64,000 nt of DNA, from the NCBI GenBank assembly GCA_026874595.1, contig CM049309.1, positions 11,768,576-11,832,575 of the forward strand, read 5' to 3'. The DNA comes from Sipunculus nudus. Taxonomy: Eukaryota; Annelida; Sipuncula; Golfingiida; Sipunculidae. The position numbers were made by a program, and so were the translations under genes. The notes under the pieces are model-generated. The model was not told the DNA's origin. It did not search any database and saw only the letters and a program-made list of their open reading frames with translations. This document shows, one piece after another, positions 50,974 to 62,813 of this stretch. Within the stretch, counting starts at the first letter, position 1; each line of letters starts with the position of its first letter.

Positions 50974-51866
50974 TCTAATACTTATAAAAGGAATTCGGTT
51001 CACGTTTGTTCACAATCATCTCTAAAACCGCGTTATGTACAATATTGTGCCATACATCATTTGAAAGGTTATTTTTCCCGCAGTGACAAAGGCGATATGA
51101 AAATAAATAATTTTTAATGTACATATCATTTTACACCATATAAGGACTATTGTTCATATGAATAAAGCTTGCTTTCAATGAGGGATTTGACCCACGTGCG
51201 TGGTCATGCAGTAAAAGAGAAAAACGCATGTTTCTCGCTTTATGAAATGGGGAGTTCAATCCAGGCGGATTTATGACAAAACCTAATTCAAGGTCCCAAT
51301 TTCAGGAACAGGGCTGGGGTGGGGTTGGGTGGTGGCGGGGGTTTTAGGCCTCAAAATTTGTCTGATACGATGAACAAAAGGTTGCGGTGGTTGAAAATGG
51401 GATACGGACCTACTGCATGGAGTCCCGCTGGGTCCGCTTCTGCTACTTACGATGTATGCATATTTCTGTTTCCTTCTTCAGGAACAGTTTCCTTGCAACG
51501 TACATTTATTTAATCTCTCATGTGTTCCTCACATCAACCTATTCTTTATACGTCCAACGGTAGAAACCAGTCAAATATCAACGAAACACTGTATGCCTCC
51601 GCGTCTCATTCCGGTTCGCTATGTAAACCATCACTGACCAGGTCTTCGAGGTAAACATACCGGGGTATGATTTTTTCCACGAGCACAGCGCGCAACAAAA
51701 TTACACTAAAAAAATATTTGTACATATCGTATTCCGAGAGAATCCTACTAAAAATCTCTATTTTCTTTTAACTTTTATAATAAAAAATGAGCCAACATTC
51801 AATATCTCAGTAAATATATCTCCCAAACCCCGGTAAAAAAACCGGTATACCGGGTTTATCAGCTAG
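50974..51866 (+). mobile_element. Non-autonomous Helitron-like element, copy 2
   Basis: Same family as 13733-14911: TC start (TCTAATACTTATAAAAGG), body rich in matching blocks (GGCGATATGAAAATAAATAA, CCACGTGCGTGGTCA, GGTCCGCTTCTGCT), terminal palindrome CCGGTATACCGG, then CTAG at 51863-51866. It sits between A and T. It is shorter than copy 1 through internal deletions. The internal open frames are shared repeats and not genes. Confidence 0.7.
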
Positions 51867-53112
51867 TGTAACATATTTTGATTTTAAAGACAAGTGGTCA
51901 TCACCGTCCCCAAACAGAAGAGATTCGTTTCGAGTAGTTACGACCTCTGGCGAAAAGGATGACGCCTGATAGGATGTTCTTTGCGCCACATATAGGTTTT
52001 TAGTGAACCGCATTCGGACATAAAAAACACATTGCACAAGAATTTACCTTAAACCGGATAAAAGTTAATTTACATTTATAGTATGTGTTTTATATTTATA
52101 AATATATAATGTAAAAGATGACACGCATATGGGCATGCTGTGAAGTTTTTGTGACTACTTAGCTGTTTAGTACGTGAAATGTCTCTGCAACGTCATAGTA
52201 CTCCATTCCATGGCCAACGTCATAGGACACCCATGTACAAAGTCATAAAACACCCATGCCGGTGTAGAACAGTCGTAACAGTGCGATATGTGCCTGTTCA
52301 CGGAGACAACAGTCGAGGAGTGTTCAATAAGATTTAATATTTTCTCCATAACAGTAATATAACAACACAGTTTTAATGTAACACAAATTTTTGTTACAAT
52401 TAAACGAAAACCATATGAGCATTGTGTATATTATGCGTATAATAAAGTTTTATAAAAAAAATTGATGTAACGTAAAACAAAATCACAACAGTTAAAAGTG
52501 CACCACTAATCACCATGCAAAGCTTTTAACATAAATTCTGATGAAGACAATAAGATCTTTTTGATTTAACTCCAGCAAATGCTGGGCTGTAAATTCTACA
52601 AAAACGGAAAATTTCTGTATATCCTGGTTCAAAAGAAGTTAGGCGTTAAATGTTTTTGCTATGTGTCAACATGTGAGACAAAACCATTACAAAGTAAAAA
52701 ATCCTGAAATAACGATTCTGAATTAAATCAGTATGGCAAGTCCGCTTACATACTCCATGTATGAATATGCGAAAAAAAGGCAACTTTTCCATCTCCCAGT
52801 GAAAGACAAATACGTGTATATAATTCTGTTGAAAACAATTTTAAAACAATTATTTTAACTAATAAGCGAGTTTTGCCGACCTTACCATAAAATTAGCTAA
52901 TTTAAGCAATATACCACCACATTGACATGATTAGTGATGTTAATGTTCATATATACATACTCAACAGACCACAATGTATAATGTACTCATGTATACATGT
53001 ATCCATGTTATAATAACAAACATATATGGTAAGTAGTAGCCGCATCTATTCTTCATCTTATCAGTAATTACACATACTTTATGTAGGCCTATACATGAAT
53101 AAAATCAATACA
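51867..53112. other. Intergenic sequence, nothing recognised
   Basis: AT-rich. A small cluster of CATAGNACACCCATG-like repeats lies at 52193-52260. No gene or transposon end is seen. Confidence 0.35.
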
Positions 53113-54620
53113 CCGTATTTCCTTAAATAGACGCCCGGGCGTTTATTTTTTTCAAACCCTGCTTTGACCCGGCGTCTAAACAAGGCCGGCTTCTATTTAA
53201 GGCCGGCGTTTATTAAAAAATACATTATCAGGTTCATCCGACAAACTAAAAAAAAAGAACACGCCGAAACAATAAACCCGCTGGTCACTACTTAGGGACA
53301 CAATTGAAAACATTGCCGGTACACGGATTGTGTTTACGAAATTTTCTTAGATGTCATAGGGATATGGGAAACGCGCAATCTTCACAATTAAGCACCATAA
53401 TAAGAATTAACGGAGAATCAGAGCGAGAGATTGCAGTTGTCCACAAGAATCTGTCCACGCGGGCCTCAGGTGTTTCATGTGGCTGTTCCATTTATTTTAC
53501 ACCGCGTGTTGTTTCCCTCTGAACACGGGTGGCTCTTCCATGAACTGTTCTCCGCGTACAACTGGTAACAGTGGTTCCATCGAAATACGGGGGGTCGGTA
53601 CGGCATAGCGTAATTCATTTTCATCACACTTTCCTCCCGTCAACTATTCAACTGATTCAGCTCGACACAGCGTAATCAAGTGTTTCTGACCTGGTTTATA
53701 CTTAACACGGTTGGCTCTCCCATTAACTGTGCACCGTGGAGAACTGTTAATATTGGTTCCATCGAAAAACGGGGGGCTGGTACATATAACGGCACTGCGT
53801 AATTCGTTTTCATGACACCTTTCGTCCGACTTTTAACTGATTCAGCTTGACACAGCGTGTTGAAGCGTTTCCGACCTGGTATATACTTGTATGTGACATT
53901 GACTGCCGGGAATATTTCTGAATATAGAGTAATACTATTTTCAACTTTAAAGTTTATCTCAGAAGCCTGGTTTTACTAACAATGGGGACGCACTTAAAGC
54001 GCTAAATAATGAACGCAAGGAGCGTAATTTGGCTTGACAGTAGCTACAAATTGTACCGCTTGACACCATCATTTGGTTCTTCATGCTACACAAGAAATAT
54101 GTGCCCAAACGTATTTTAACAGTTCTGTTCAACCATCCGTTAGGTATACTTTTACCGTACCAAGATTAACCGCTTGTATCAGGCGGTACTATTTTTATCT
54201 AGCTTGAAAGCAGTGATAGTGTTAGCTTCTCACTGCTGAAGTATTTGTGGAGCGTTTATTAGGATCGGTGATCGGCTTTAATCATAAGGACGGATCGGGA
54301 ATATTTGGTGTCCCCCGTGCATTGAAACAGACATTCACGTAAGATAAAAACATATTTACAGAAGAATTAAATATCAATAAAAAACACAAATCGAAATTCA
54401 TACAACAATCTATGGTCAATTTGACTGGTAAATACACCAATTATAGTGAAAGGATAAGACATCTGGCGCCAAACATGGAAACTACTCTGACACCAGGCCT
54501 GTGAACAAGACCGGCGTCTATTTAAGGCCGGCGTTTATTTTTCTGGGACACTGTTTTACCCCGGCGACTAAACAAGGCAGGCGACCATTTAAGGCCCGGC
54601 GTCTGATCAAGGAAATACGG
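53113..54620. mobile_element. DNA transposon or MITE with CCGTATTTCC terminal inverted repeats
   Basis: The left end reads CCGTATTTCCTTAAATAGAC and the right end, reversed, CCGTATTTCCTTGATCAGAC. Both are followed by subterminal GGCGTTTATT and GGCGTCTA blocks in mirrored order. The inverted match extends a few bases outward (CAATACA / CAATACATA). Inside, a ~180-bp segment (CCATCGAAAWACGGGGGG) is present twice in tandem at 53526-53695 and 53709-53880. No transposase is coded. The superfamily is not assigned because no clear target duplication is visible. Confidence 0.6.
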
Positions 54621-54706
54621 TATGTATTGCAAGTAAAGTGTTTTTTTTTTTTATATCAAAACGCTCCATTCAACAATGCACTGACGATGCAGGGCCGTTT
54701 ATCATG

Positions 54707-54708
<2 letters not shown>

Positions 54709-54765
<57 letters not shown>
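54709..54765. repeat. (TA)n microsatellite
   Basis: About 28 TA units abutting the duplicated segment at 54764; the original at 50827 is preceded only by ATA. Confidence 0.95.
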
Positions 54766-54767
<2 letters not shown>

Positions 54768-54944
54768 CCGTTCATCTGTTTGATAAGAGTTGTTTAAAGA
54801 CATATTACATAGCCTAAAGATGGATGATTTTTTTTGTAAGGACTTTATGGAATAAATAATATTTTATAAGCGTATACTCATGTGAAGTGTAAACAGAAGA
54901 TGTTTCCTCGAAATATAATACTTATAAAAGGAATTCGGTTCAAG
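54764..54944 (+). repeat. Partial copy of the Helitron 5' end plus its upstream flank
   Basis: It matches 50827-51006 and then breaks off within GGAATTCGGTTCA. The TC start of the Helitron has changed (ATCT to ATAT), so this copy spread as part of a larger duplication or an abortive transfer. Confidence 0.7.
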
Positions 54945-55629
54945 GTCAAGGTCAAAATAAAATATCATGTGCAGACCTATGATAAATATGGTCCCAAAAG
55001 GTCAGCTTTTAAAAATCAGTTAGCTGAATAAGAAAGAAAAGAACAGAAAACAGAGCGAAAACGACTGCGGTATTGCACACTGAGGAATATAGTCCTCCCA
55101 AAAATAATACCCAAATATTAATGTAGAAAAAAACTCATCACTCCTATAAGCCTCCCCTACGGAAGTACTTACTCAATTTAAGAGGATTCCTTAATCGAAA
55201 CCTACAGACAACGCAAATGAGCTGTTTCAAAGAATTTTCAAACTACGCTATATTCGTCTGATAGGAAATAGCGAAAATAATTTAAGAGGAATTATCATTT
55301 TCAGGAAAGATCTAAGTCTAAGCTTTGATTTAATTACACAACCTCAGATGTCAGATCTTCTAAATACTCAGCATAAACGATTTAATCATTCATTTACAAG
55401 TTGAGATTCACCTGGCAGCAAAGCTAAAGTTTTAGTTCTGCTAATAACCAAATGTGTACAACATAAAATGTGATATAAATACCGTAAAACATATCAGGAA
55501 CAAAACAGATCACAGTCAAAGTGTCATTGACTAAGCATATTTTAGATGTATTCAGTTGTTTTAAAATATCCCAGTACTTAAAACTTTATAACAACAAATT
55601 TATAAAGCGACAGGAACAGTCGTCGAAAT
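54945..55629. other. 3' flank of TM2-B
   Basis: AT-rich sequence after the TM2-B stop (minus strand). No clear polyadenylation signal or other feature seen. Confidence 0.35.
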
Positions 55630-58600
55630 TCATTTCTTTTCGCTGTCTTCTGTTGCATGTTCTGGGGTTTCATCGTACGGCGGTGGTCCGTGAGGCGCAA
55701 CCGGCTGATGCGAAGCGCCCCCTGGTGGATACACAGCGGAATGACCTTTGTAAGGAAAACTTGGTGATCAATATATATTAAAGCGCCGGTTTTCCAGAGA
55801 CAATTAACAGGGGACATCGAATATTACTTGTATATTCATAGATTCGTTATTTCCTGTGCTTTATAATTTAATTGTTTATACACGTTTGCCCATATCTTTG
55901 ATTGTCAGAACACTGACAACTGCTGTACGGATAACCCATAAACCATGGATGTTTTTCCGTTTTATCATTATTATTACTATTATTATTATCATTACAGTTA
56001 TCATTTTAACTAATGAGGCAAGGGGAATGTAAAGGCTCTATGTAACAAAAACTTACTTGTACAACAAGTACAGTACATCATAAGTACATGCGAAAATTAA
56101 CTTGAAAACACTAAGAGGACATTTTGCATTTTACCTATCACAAAATTGGAGTTTCACAGTATTCTAACTGTCTTAACAAGAAAGCTATAACAGAAGATCT
56201 TTAGGACCACAATATGATTTTCCTGTAATGAAAGCACAATATTTTTTACTTCATACTGCGAGGTTTAAGATTTATCACGTCCTTATTAGCATATATGTTG
56301 AATTACACAAAGATCATAGATCCTCTTTCAACACGTAACTACCATCTATGCCTATTTGGTTAATATCTATAAATGGGTACAGTTTGGACTATATCAGCTG
56401 GCTGTCCCAACCATATTGGTGGTCCGTTTTCAATGTTGGGTCCGAGGCGTGTGAAGGTGACGGATATCGTTAAGCAAAAGCAAAGCTGGTAGCCAGTAAC
56501 CCTCCGTCTCTTTCCCAAAACGCCTCGAAATTCGGACGATCCTTTCGGCTGTGGACTTTAAATATTGTGTTGTTGTTTTTTATTCGAGGGGTAAAACCTT
56601 ACAATTGACGAGCTAGCCAACTTATAAAGCTCCCAACTTTCTTGCCCCCGGCTCTCTATCCTGCTTAAAGGATCCCCCGGTGGAAGAGCAAAATACCAAA
56701 TGTACATTTTAGTATATGTGAACTTACCCATAGTCCCATAGTTACCCTGGAATGGATACCCTTCTGACATGTACCCTTGTGGTGGGTAAATTCCTGGAGG
56801 GGGGTAAACGAAGGTAGCCGGCATGTGGGCACGCTGGGGACCGGGGTAGGGTGGAGGGAGATCGGGATAAAGCTGGCCCCCACTCCCTGAATCTGTCACA
56901 ATCACTGTGGTGTTGTCGCCGTATTGCCGCCGGACGTTGTTTACCAGCACTCGATTATTCGACATCCGATCGTTGTAGCTGCTAACGAGCCATGGCAACC
57001 GGAAGAGGTCGATGAGCCAGCCAATAAGGAAACCACCCAGCGTACACAAATATAGTATACCCCAACAGTAACGGGCCAAATAAAAGTGATGAAGTCCAAG
57101 TATACCCAATGGGAACCATAGTACATAACAGTCGTCTAAACGCACGGTCCTGTAAAGAAAAAAAACCGATAGAAAAAAGGTAACTAAATTTCACAATAAA
57201 ATACATGTATATAGATGGTCATATGAGTTAACGAGAATGTTCATATTTTTTTCTCATTATCTCTCTAGCTTTACTTTTTTTCCAGTTATACCTATTTCTT
57301 TTGTGGCACATCCATGGATCACTCTCATTTCTGTAGAGATAACATAGTTGAATGTTGACACTATAAAAGTTCATTGGTTAACATTTTTAAAATAAAATTT
57401 CACTGGGCTATTGGAACAGATGATGTCACATAGTCTGAGCTCAGCAGAGTACCAGATTCAGATTTTAGAGATCAATGGACATGCGACATTTCAATCAAAC
57501 ACGTCAAACCACTCCTGAGATAAATGCATGGATGTATTCCACGAATACATAAATATAGGTGGCGCCATCTGTCATGGTACGAGAAACCTTCCAAGATGGA
57601 TGGACATGCCAAATCGCAGGCCAATATATTGAACTACTCGAGCAAACGCAAGAATGGACGCCAAGCGAAAACGGTTGCAAGTGAAAATCTTAGGTATGTG
57701 ATGGAGATATCCAATATCATGCACACTTTCAGCCCCATACATTACACCATTCCTGAAATCTGTCCTTTAATAACTGAATAAGACGCATAGATGGGCACTA
57801 CGCGAAAAGGTTTGTAGGTGGCGCCACTATTCTATGTTATGCATGAGCTCACAAGTGACCGGGTTTCAGAAAGGGTTTCAGATTAGTTTGTAGACGAATG
57901 CATCGGCGGAACCAGCTGAAAACATAGTGTCCGCAAAACTCTGTCTGACAGTGGTGATACTTTACCGTTGTCACGCAACTCCTGTGTGGTCAAGACACGG
58001 AAATGCCTGTTTTTTGTCTTGAACCATTGGGAAGGATGCCAAGTGTCCTAAAATGTCATTTTCCATATTTACCGTAATCCCGAGAAATTTGATATTTTTT
58101 CGGGTCTAACGCAGCGCCATCAATAGCGCCATCGATCATAAATTAAAACCAGTGTATTCTTTAGGGCAAACTTGCTGCGCCTACTACCGTATTTGGAAGG
58201 AAACTTGTCTTCAGTTATAATAATGATAATAATAAGGGTCAGGGGCAAGTGTATTAAAAAGGTTGATCACTTACCCATCACTTCCCTCACGTGCCCTTTG
58301 GTTGACGTCATGAACCAGACAGGACATTCTGAAGCAGTCCACGAGCCAGCCGACTCCTAACAATCCTAGAGTACACGTGTACAACACACCGAACCCAAAA
58401 CGTCCCATGTAATAGTGCTGAATGCCCAGAATACCCGTCACTGGGAAAAGAGTTAGGATATAGGCCGTGCAGACACTGCGGTCTTTCTTTGGTCGCAAGG
58501 CCAGATCTTCTGTTCCTTCCAAACGCTGGTTCAGATCTTCAACTCGCCTCTTCATAAGGAAACCGTCCACCAGCCAGCCGATTCCCAGGAACCCAAGCGT

Positions 58601-59496
58601 GAACATATAAGCCACAGCCCAGCCATAGCGGCGCAGGTATATATTATGGAAACCTGAAATATTCAAAAACAACTCCATATATAGACTTGTCTTATTCTCT
58701 TAATCAGTTTCATGTAAGATCAATCCTTTGTTCTCTGGATATGCAGTCATGCTAAATCGGCAATTTTATTTACAAAAACAATTAATGGTGATGCCTGTAT
58801 AGATTACATGAGCCTGTCCCATGTGTTTTGATACAGTATCTGCAGTTCTGAAGGCTGGCTATTTTTGGCAGAACTTTCTGATATCTATAGGAGCCTAAGG
58901 AAATACTATATAGCAGTCAAAGTTTACAACAAACATTTCTTCTCGCACACTGTGACTGGTAACATTTGAGATTACCCATGAAAATAAAGCCAGCGCAAAA
59001 CAAAACCAGAGCATACGTCCTTCGAGTAGACTAAGAAAAATAAACAGTAAGTCTTAAACAAAATATAAATGACATTGAGCTTACCAAGTAAACCAAACGG
59101 TGGGATCCAGAGAAGGTAGGCGTCAGACAGGAGCTTGTAGCGAGGGGTGGCTGGATGCTTCAAACGCCAATTAGTGGCCTCCACCAAGGTTGGTATTCGA
59201 CACAGATCCACAAGATACCCGATTCCAAGAAGTCCGAAAGTGAAGAAATACAATGCTCCAAACGACCCCCGGCCGAGGTAAAAGTGATGAGCTCCGAAGA
59301 AACCAAAAGCGATGGCCAGGACATACGCGTCAGCGAGATTTTTCAATTTGGGCGTAACCACCACTTGCACTGGTCTATGCGTGACAGCGTGACCGCGAAC
59401 CACCGTGACCTGTCGTGGTCCACCAACCATGATTCTTTCCTGGAAATTCTCAGTTTCCTTGGTGTTTTCTGTTGCACCCGTGTCAACCGCAGCCAT
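55630..59496 (-). CDS. TM2-B: four-TM2-domain membrane protein with PPxY tail (442 aa)
   Basis: Four coding exons in gene order: 59496-59085, 58653-58275, 57149-56728, 55745-55630 (stop TGA 55632-55630). Phases are 1, 2, 1, the same as the matching junctions of TM2-A. Four TM2 domains: about 54-109, 122-180, 197-253 and 268-322, each with the DAYxL...PxGxxGxHxxYLxR...GxGWLxD pattern; domain 2 has lost the Arg of the D-x-x-R motif (DGFL). There is no signal peptide, so the 50-residue N terminus and the tail are probably cytosolic. The tail is Pro/Gly/Tyr-rich with PPPY at 362-365 and 425-428, and ends in an acidic-basic TEDSEKK. The last acceptor is AAAG, weaker than CAG but required by phase. 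TM2-A lies about 7.8 kb downstream on the same strand. Function unknown; membrane adaptor for WW-domain ligases is a guess. Confidence 0.85.
55746..56727 (-). other. TM2-B intron 3
   Basis: It contains a short (TTA)n run near 55970 and no recognised exon or element. An extra tail exon like TM2-A exon 5 was looked for and not found. Confidence 0.5.
57150..58274 (-). repeat. TM2-B intron 2 with diverged family B units
   Basis: Near 57558 and 57818 the text GTAGGTGGCGCCA with following blocks (GACATGCCAAAT, AAAACGGTTGCAAGTG) matches the 280-bp family B unit in diverged form. No counterpart of the TM2-A 96-nt exon was found in this intron. Confidence 0.55.
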
Positions 59497-60300
59497 TTTC
59501 GTGCAGACCTAAAATTGCCAGTCTTCTCTTGTTTCTGAAACGGGAGGCATGTCACGCTAACAGTATAAGGCATTATGATTATAACACACAAGACAGACGT
59601 TTTGAAGGTGAAGCTCGAACCATTTACAGCTGGTAGCCTTTCTGTGGCAGAAAAAGTAACCTTTTTATGTTCTACAAGGACACACAGCTGCACAGAAAGT
59701 TAAAATGGTGGTGATAATTTATGTTTGTGGTCACGAACTCTTCAGTTTATTGTATTGAAATAATTATTTTATTTCATCATTTATCTTTCACTAGCCCGTC
59801 TCAAAGCCCTTTTATTGTCTTTCTCTACCCTGTCCCAAGGCCCTTTCACTTTTGTACATATTTCTGTTTTAATTTTAGTAATTTACCACTCCAAAAACCA
59901 GTGTATTTAGGAAACTTTTTTGCAGAAATTAATGCAGGTGGGCGATTTTTTTACCGAACCTTTTTCAATTGTCTTATACTGAGGGAATAAGACACTACTT
60001 CACCCTTGATCCTACACATTCCCCCCCCCACTCCTTCCCCTTGTGGACGTAATCCCCTGGGGGGGGGGGGGTGGGGTGTAATCCTCCAACACACACTCTT
60101 TGAGGGCATCTTCCTCATCATATATATGTTAAATTCCGACATATATATACACGTTCTAACTACAGTTCTATTTTTGACAGTAGTACTACAGTCAGGTTTC
60201 TGACGACATGCAAGTTTACTCTGGTGGTATAAGAAGTTCTCTGTTGTGCTGATTCATATGTTTCACATTTTCGTTGTATGGTATCCAGGGATTCACCATC
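59497..60300. other. Upstream region of TM2-B
   Basis: Likely promoter and 5' UTR of TM2-B. It contains a C-run and G-run pair (60016-60025 and 60059-60070) that forms an imperfect inverted repeat. Open frames here are antisense or homopolymer-driven. Confidence 0.35.
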
Positions 60301-61280
60301 TTAAGCCGGGCTCACACAACAGACTTAAGTCAGCCAATACCAGTCTTCATGCAGAAATCTGCTTGTGTGAACGGGTAAAAGACACAGGTTGGGCATGTAA
60401 CTGATACTTTCCCTGATGTCGGGGAGGAACAGAGCTTGGTCCTATTCTCAACGACACATCTGTGTTTACATCAGGCCTTAAAGGCTTAATGAGATTTTAA
60501 TGAGTAAAAAGGCATAGATTGACTGTATGTACAGCCAAAAAGGGAAGATTAGAGCTTTAATCGTGAAATTAGAGGTAATATTAGGACCAACAGTTTGTAT
60601 TTTCTCAGTCGTTGGCGTTATTATATTAATCATTGATATTTGCTATTGTTCCTATTTATTCAGGATCAGATTTAAGAATTGATAAAACTTTACATATGTT
60701 TTTTTTTAGTGAGATCTGTTGTGAATAAAAATTTTAGAGAGGCACAAATTAAAACAATCGCTGACAAAAATGTTATTTTAAGTTCCACTTTATTGCTTTC
60801 TATGAGAAATACTGTGTATACATGGAGAAATATTTGATTAGTACATATTTCAGCTAATTATCTACATTGGCTACTGTATAATAATTCCATTAATTTTGAA
60901 AATATTGGTTATCATTATTGGATACAGGTCTGTGTAAAAAAAAACAAGTGTAATTCTCATAAAATCAGTATTCCATTACATTGTGAATATTATTTTTTTA
61001 ACAAAAGATTTATAAATATAAATTTCCTATATAAAATTATCTTCATACCATTTCACCTTTTCAGATCATTATACTGCCATTCACACTCTTAAGTAATTTT
61101 GAAATATTCACATATTTTATTCGTTCTATTAACTTCCTTTAATTATAGCTCATACCAAATGGGATATACACATGCATGTCCACTGACACAAATCTGCAGT
61201 TTGAACACTGTCAGCAGACTCATTAAATGACCACTGGCCAGAGTCTGCAAGCACATGTCTGTAGTGTGAACCCGGCTTAA
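60301..61280. mobile_element. piggyBac-like MITE flanked by TTAA
   Basis: TTAA at 60301-60304 is followed by GCCGGGCTCACACAACAGAC. The right end, reversed, reads GCCGGGTTCACACTACAGAC followed outward by TTAA at 61277-61280. The element body is 972 bp (60305-61276), AT-rich and noncoding. TTAA target duplication is the hallmark of piggyBac elements; the terminal sequence itself is not the canonical CCC start, so the assignment rests on TTAA plus the inverted repeats. Confidence 0.65.
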
Positions 61281-62813
61281 CAACAGGCCGGTGAGACGAA
61301 TATTTTTGGGACGTAGGCCACCGAGACGTACCAAAATGGAAGAATCCCGATAAGACGTATTATCCAGTTGTCTGAATCCACACTTATTTTTAAACAAACA
61401 GACAATGTAATTATCAATAGTAGATGTGAACTCATGAACCCTAACCATAATGAATTAACGGGTAATTTTCCGAGCTGTAATTAATGCATGTACGGTACAA
61501 AGTTATAGACCAGAGTTCTAGTGAATAAACGAGTAATGTACCCGAGCCGTAGTGAGTAATTATCGGCACAAGAACTAAATTGCATTTCGATACACCTGTG
61601 GGTAACGGCGAAAGTTCAAAATGCACATGAACACATGACTCCGTTGCGAGGTAACCAATCACACATAATATAAATATGGTGTTACTATGCATATTCAGAG
61701 CTACACAGAATTACCGATTGTTGACACACAGTCCTGGTAGGCTCTAATGCGTCACTGTTCCAACCAACTTTAAGTACGAGTTTGTTTTTAACCATTAATT
61801 TAAGTATCGAAGTACAGATACCATGTTGTATAGATAACTCCTACATATAAGTGTATAAGCGAAAACCAAGTATGGTATTGACTATTAATGTCGGTGTCTT
61901 ATGGAACCAAATGTAAATTGTGTATATTATATATAATCGTTCAAGATATGTTACTTTACGATATGCTCATTATAAGGGTATATGTTATTTGAACGACGTT
62001 AATTACGTCTAACGATGAATCAAAAGTGTTGATATAGCTAAGATGCAACTGTATATATCAAAAACTAGCAGTTCGATATAATATTTGTCTCAAGGGGTTT
62101 CTTACCCAAGTGAACGGCCACTGGTCTGGGGTTTTGACAACTGTTGCTAGTCCGACGTCTAAGAGTCGCGATGGCCGTGCCACTACCAACTTTAGGTGCC
62201 ACTCCAACTTATAGTGCCATTTCCAACTTTAAGTGCCACTACTAACTTTAAGTGCCACTATACTAACTACAGGACAACCCAGGAGTCAGTCTCGTTAACG
62301 GACAATATTCAGGATACTTTGTTGCATTTAATCATGTTTATATGACTATTTTGAAATATATGTACATATTGTATCATAAATACTTTTAATTTTTCATCAT
62401 TACAATTTCATATTTAAAACTAAGGTCTGGTTACACATTTTCCTGTGACAGTTATAACAGTAAATTATACTTTCGTTTGTGTTTTTGTCTCTTGGATCAC
62501 TTTGAGAAATCATTTATCTCTGTGATCAGTGTATTATGTAACGTTTTATTGCATGGTCAGTTGGGACTATACGTCCTGTCGGGAAGCGTCTCACCGGATG
62601 CACATCCATATTACATGTACATGCACATATTTTTTACAAAAAGTAGATGTAAGCCGTATATATCAAACAGGCCTAAATGTATATCCATTAATAACCGAAT
62701 GTCTCGTATTTTTCGCCTTGCCTGAAAGAGTGTATGAACTGCATGCGCAGCTGCTGTGCGTGAATGTGTGTGTGTTTTATGTAATTTTCTGAGGGAGCGA
62801 TTACAAACTACAA
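61281..62813. other. Intergenic sequence
   Basis: No gene seen. At 62190-62270 a short tandem repeat of about 20-25 bp (AACTTTAAGTGCCACT) occurs four times in diverged form. Confidence 0.35.

Noticed and set aside
59155-59538. 127-residue plus-strand open frame
   Set aside because: Antisense of TM2-B exon 1, without family motifs.
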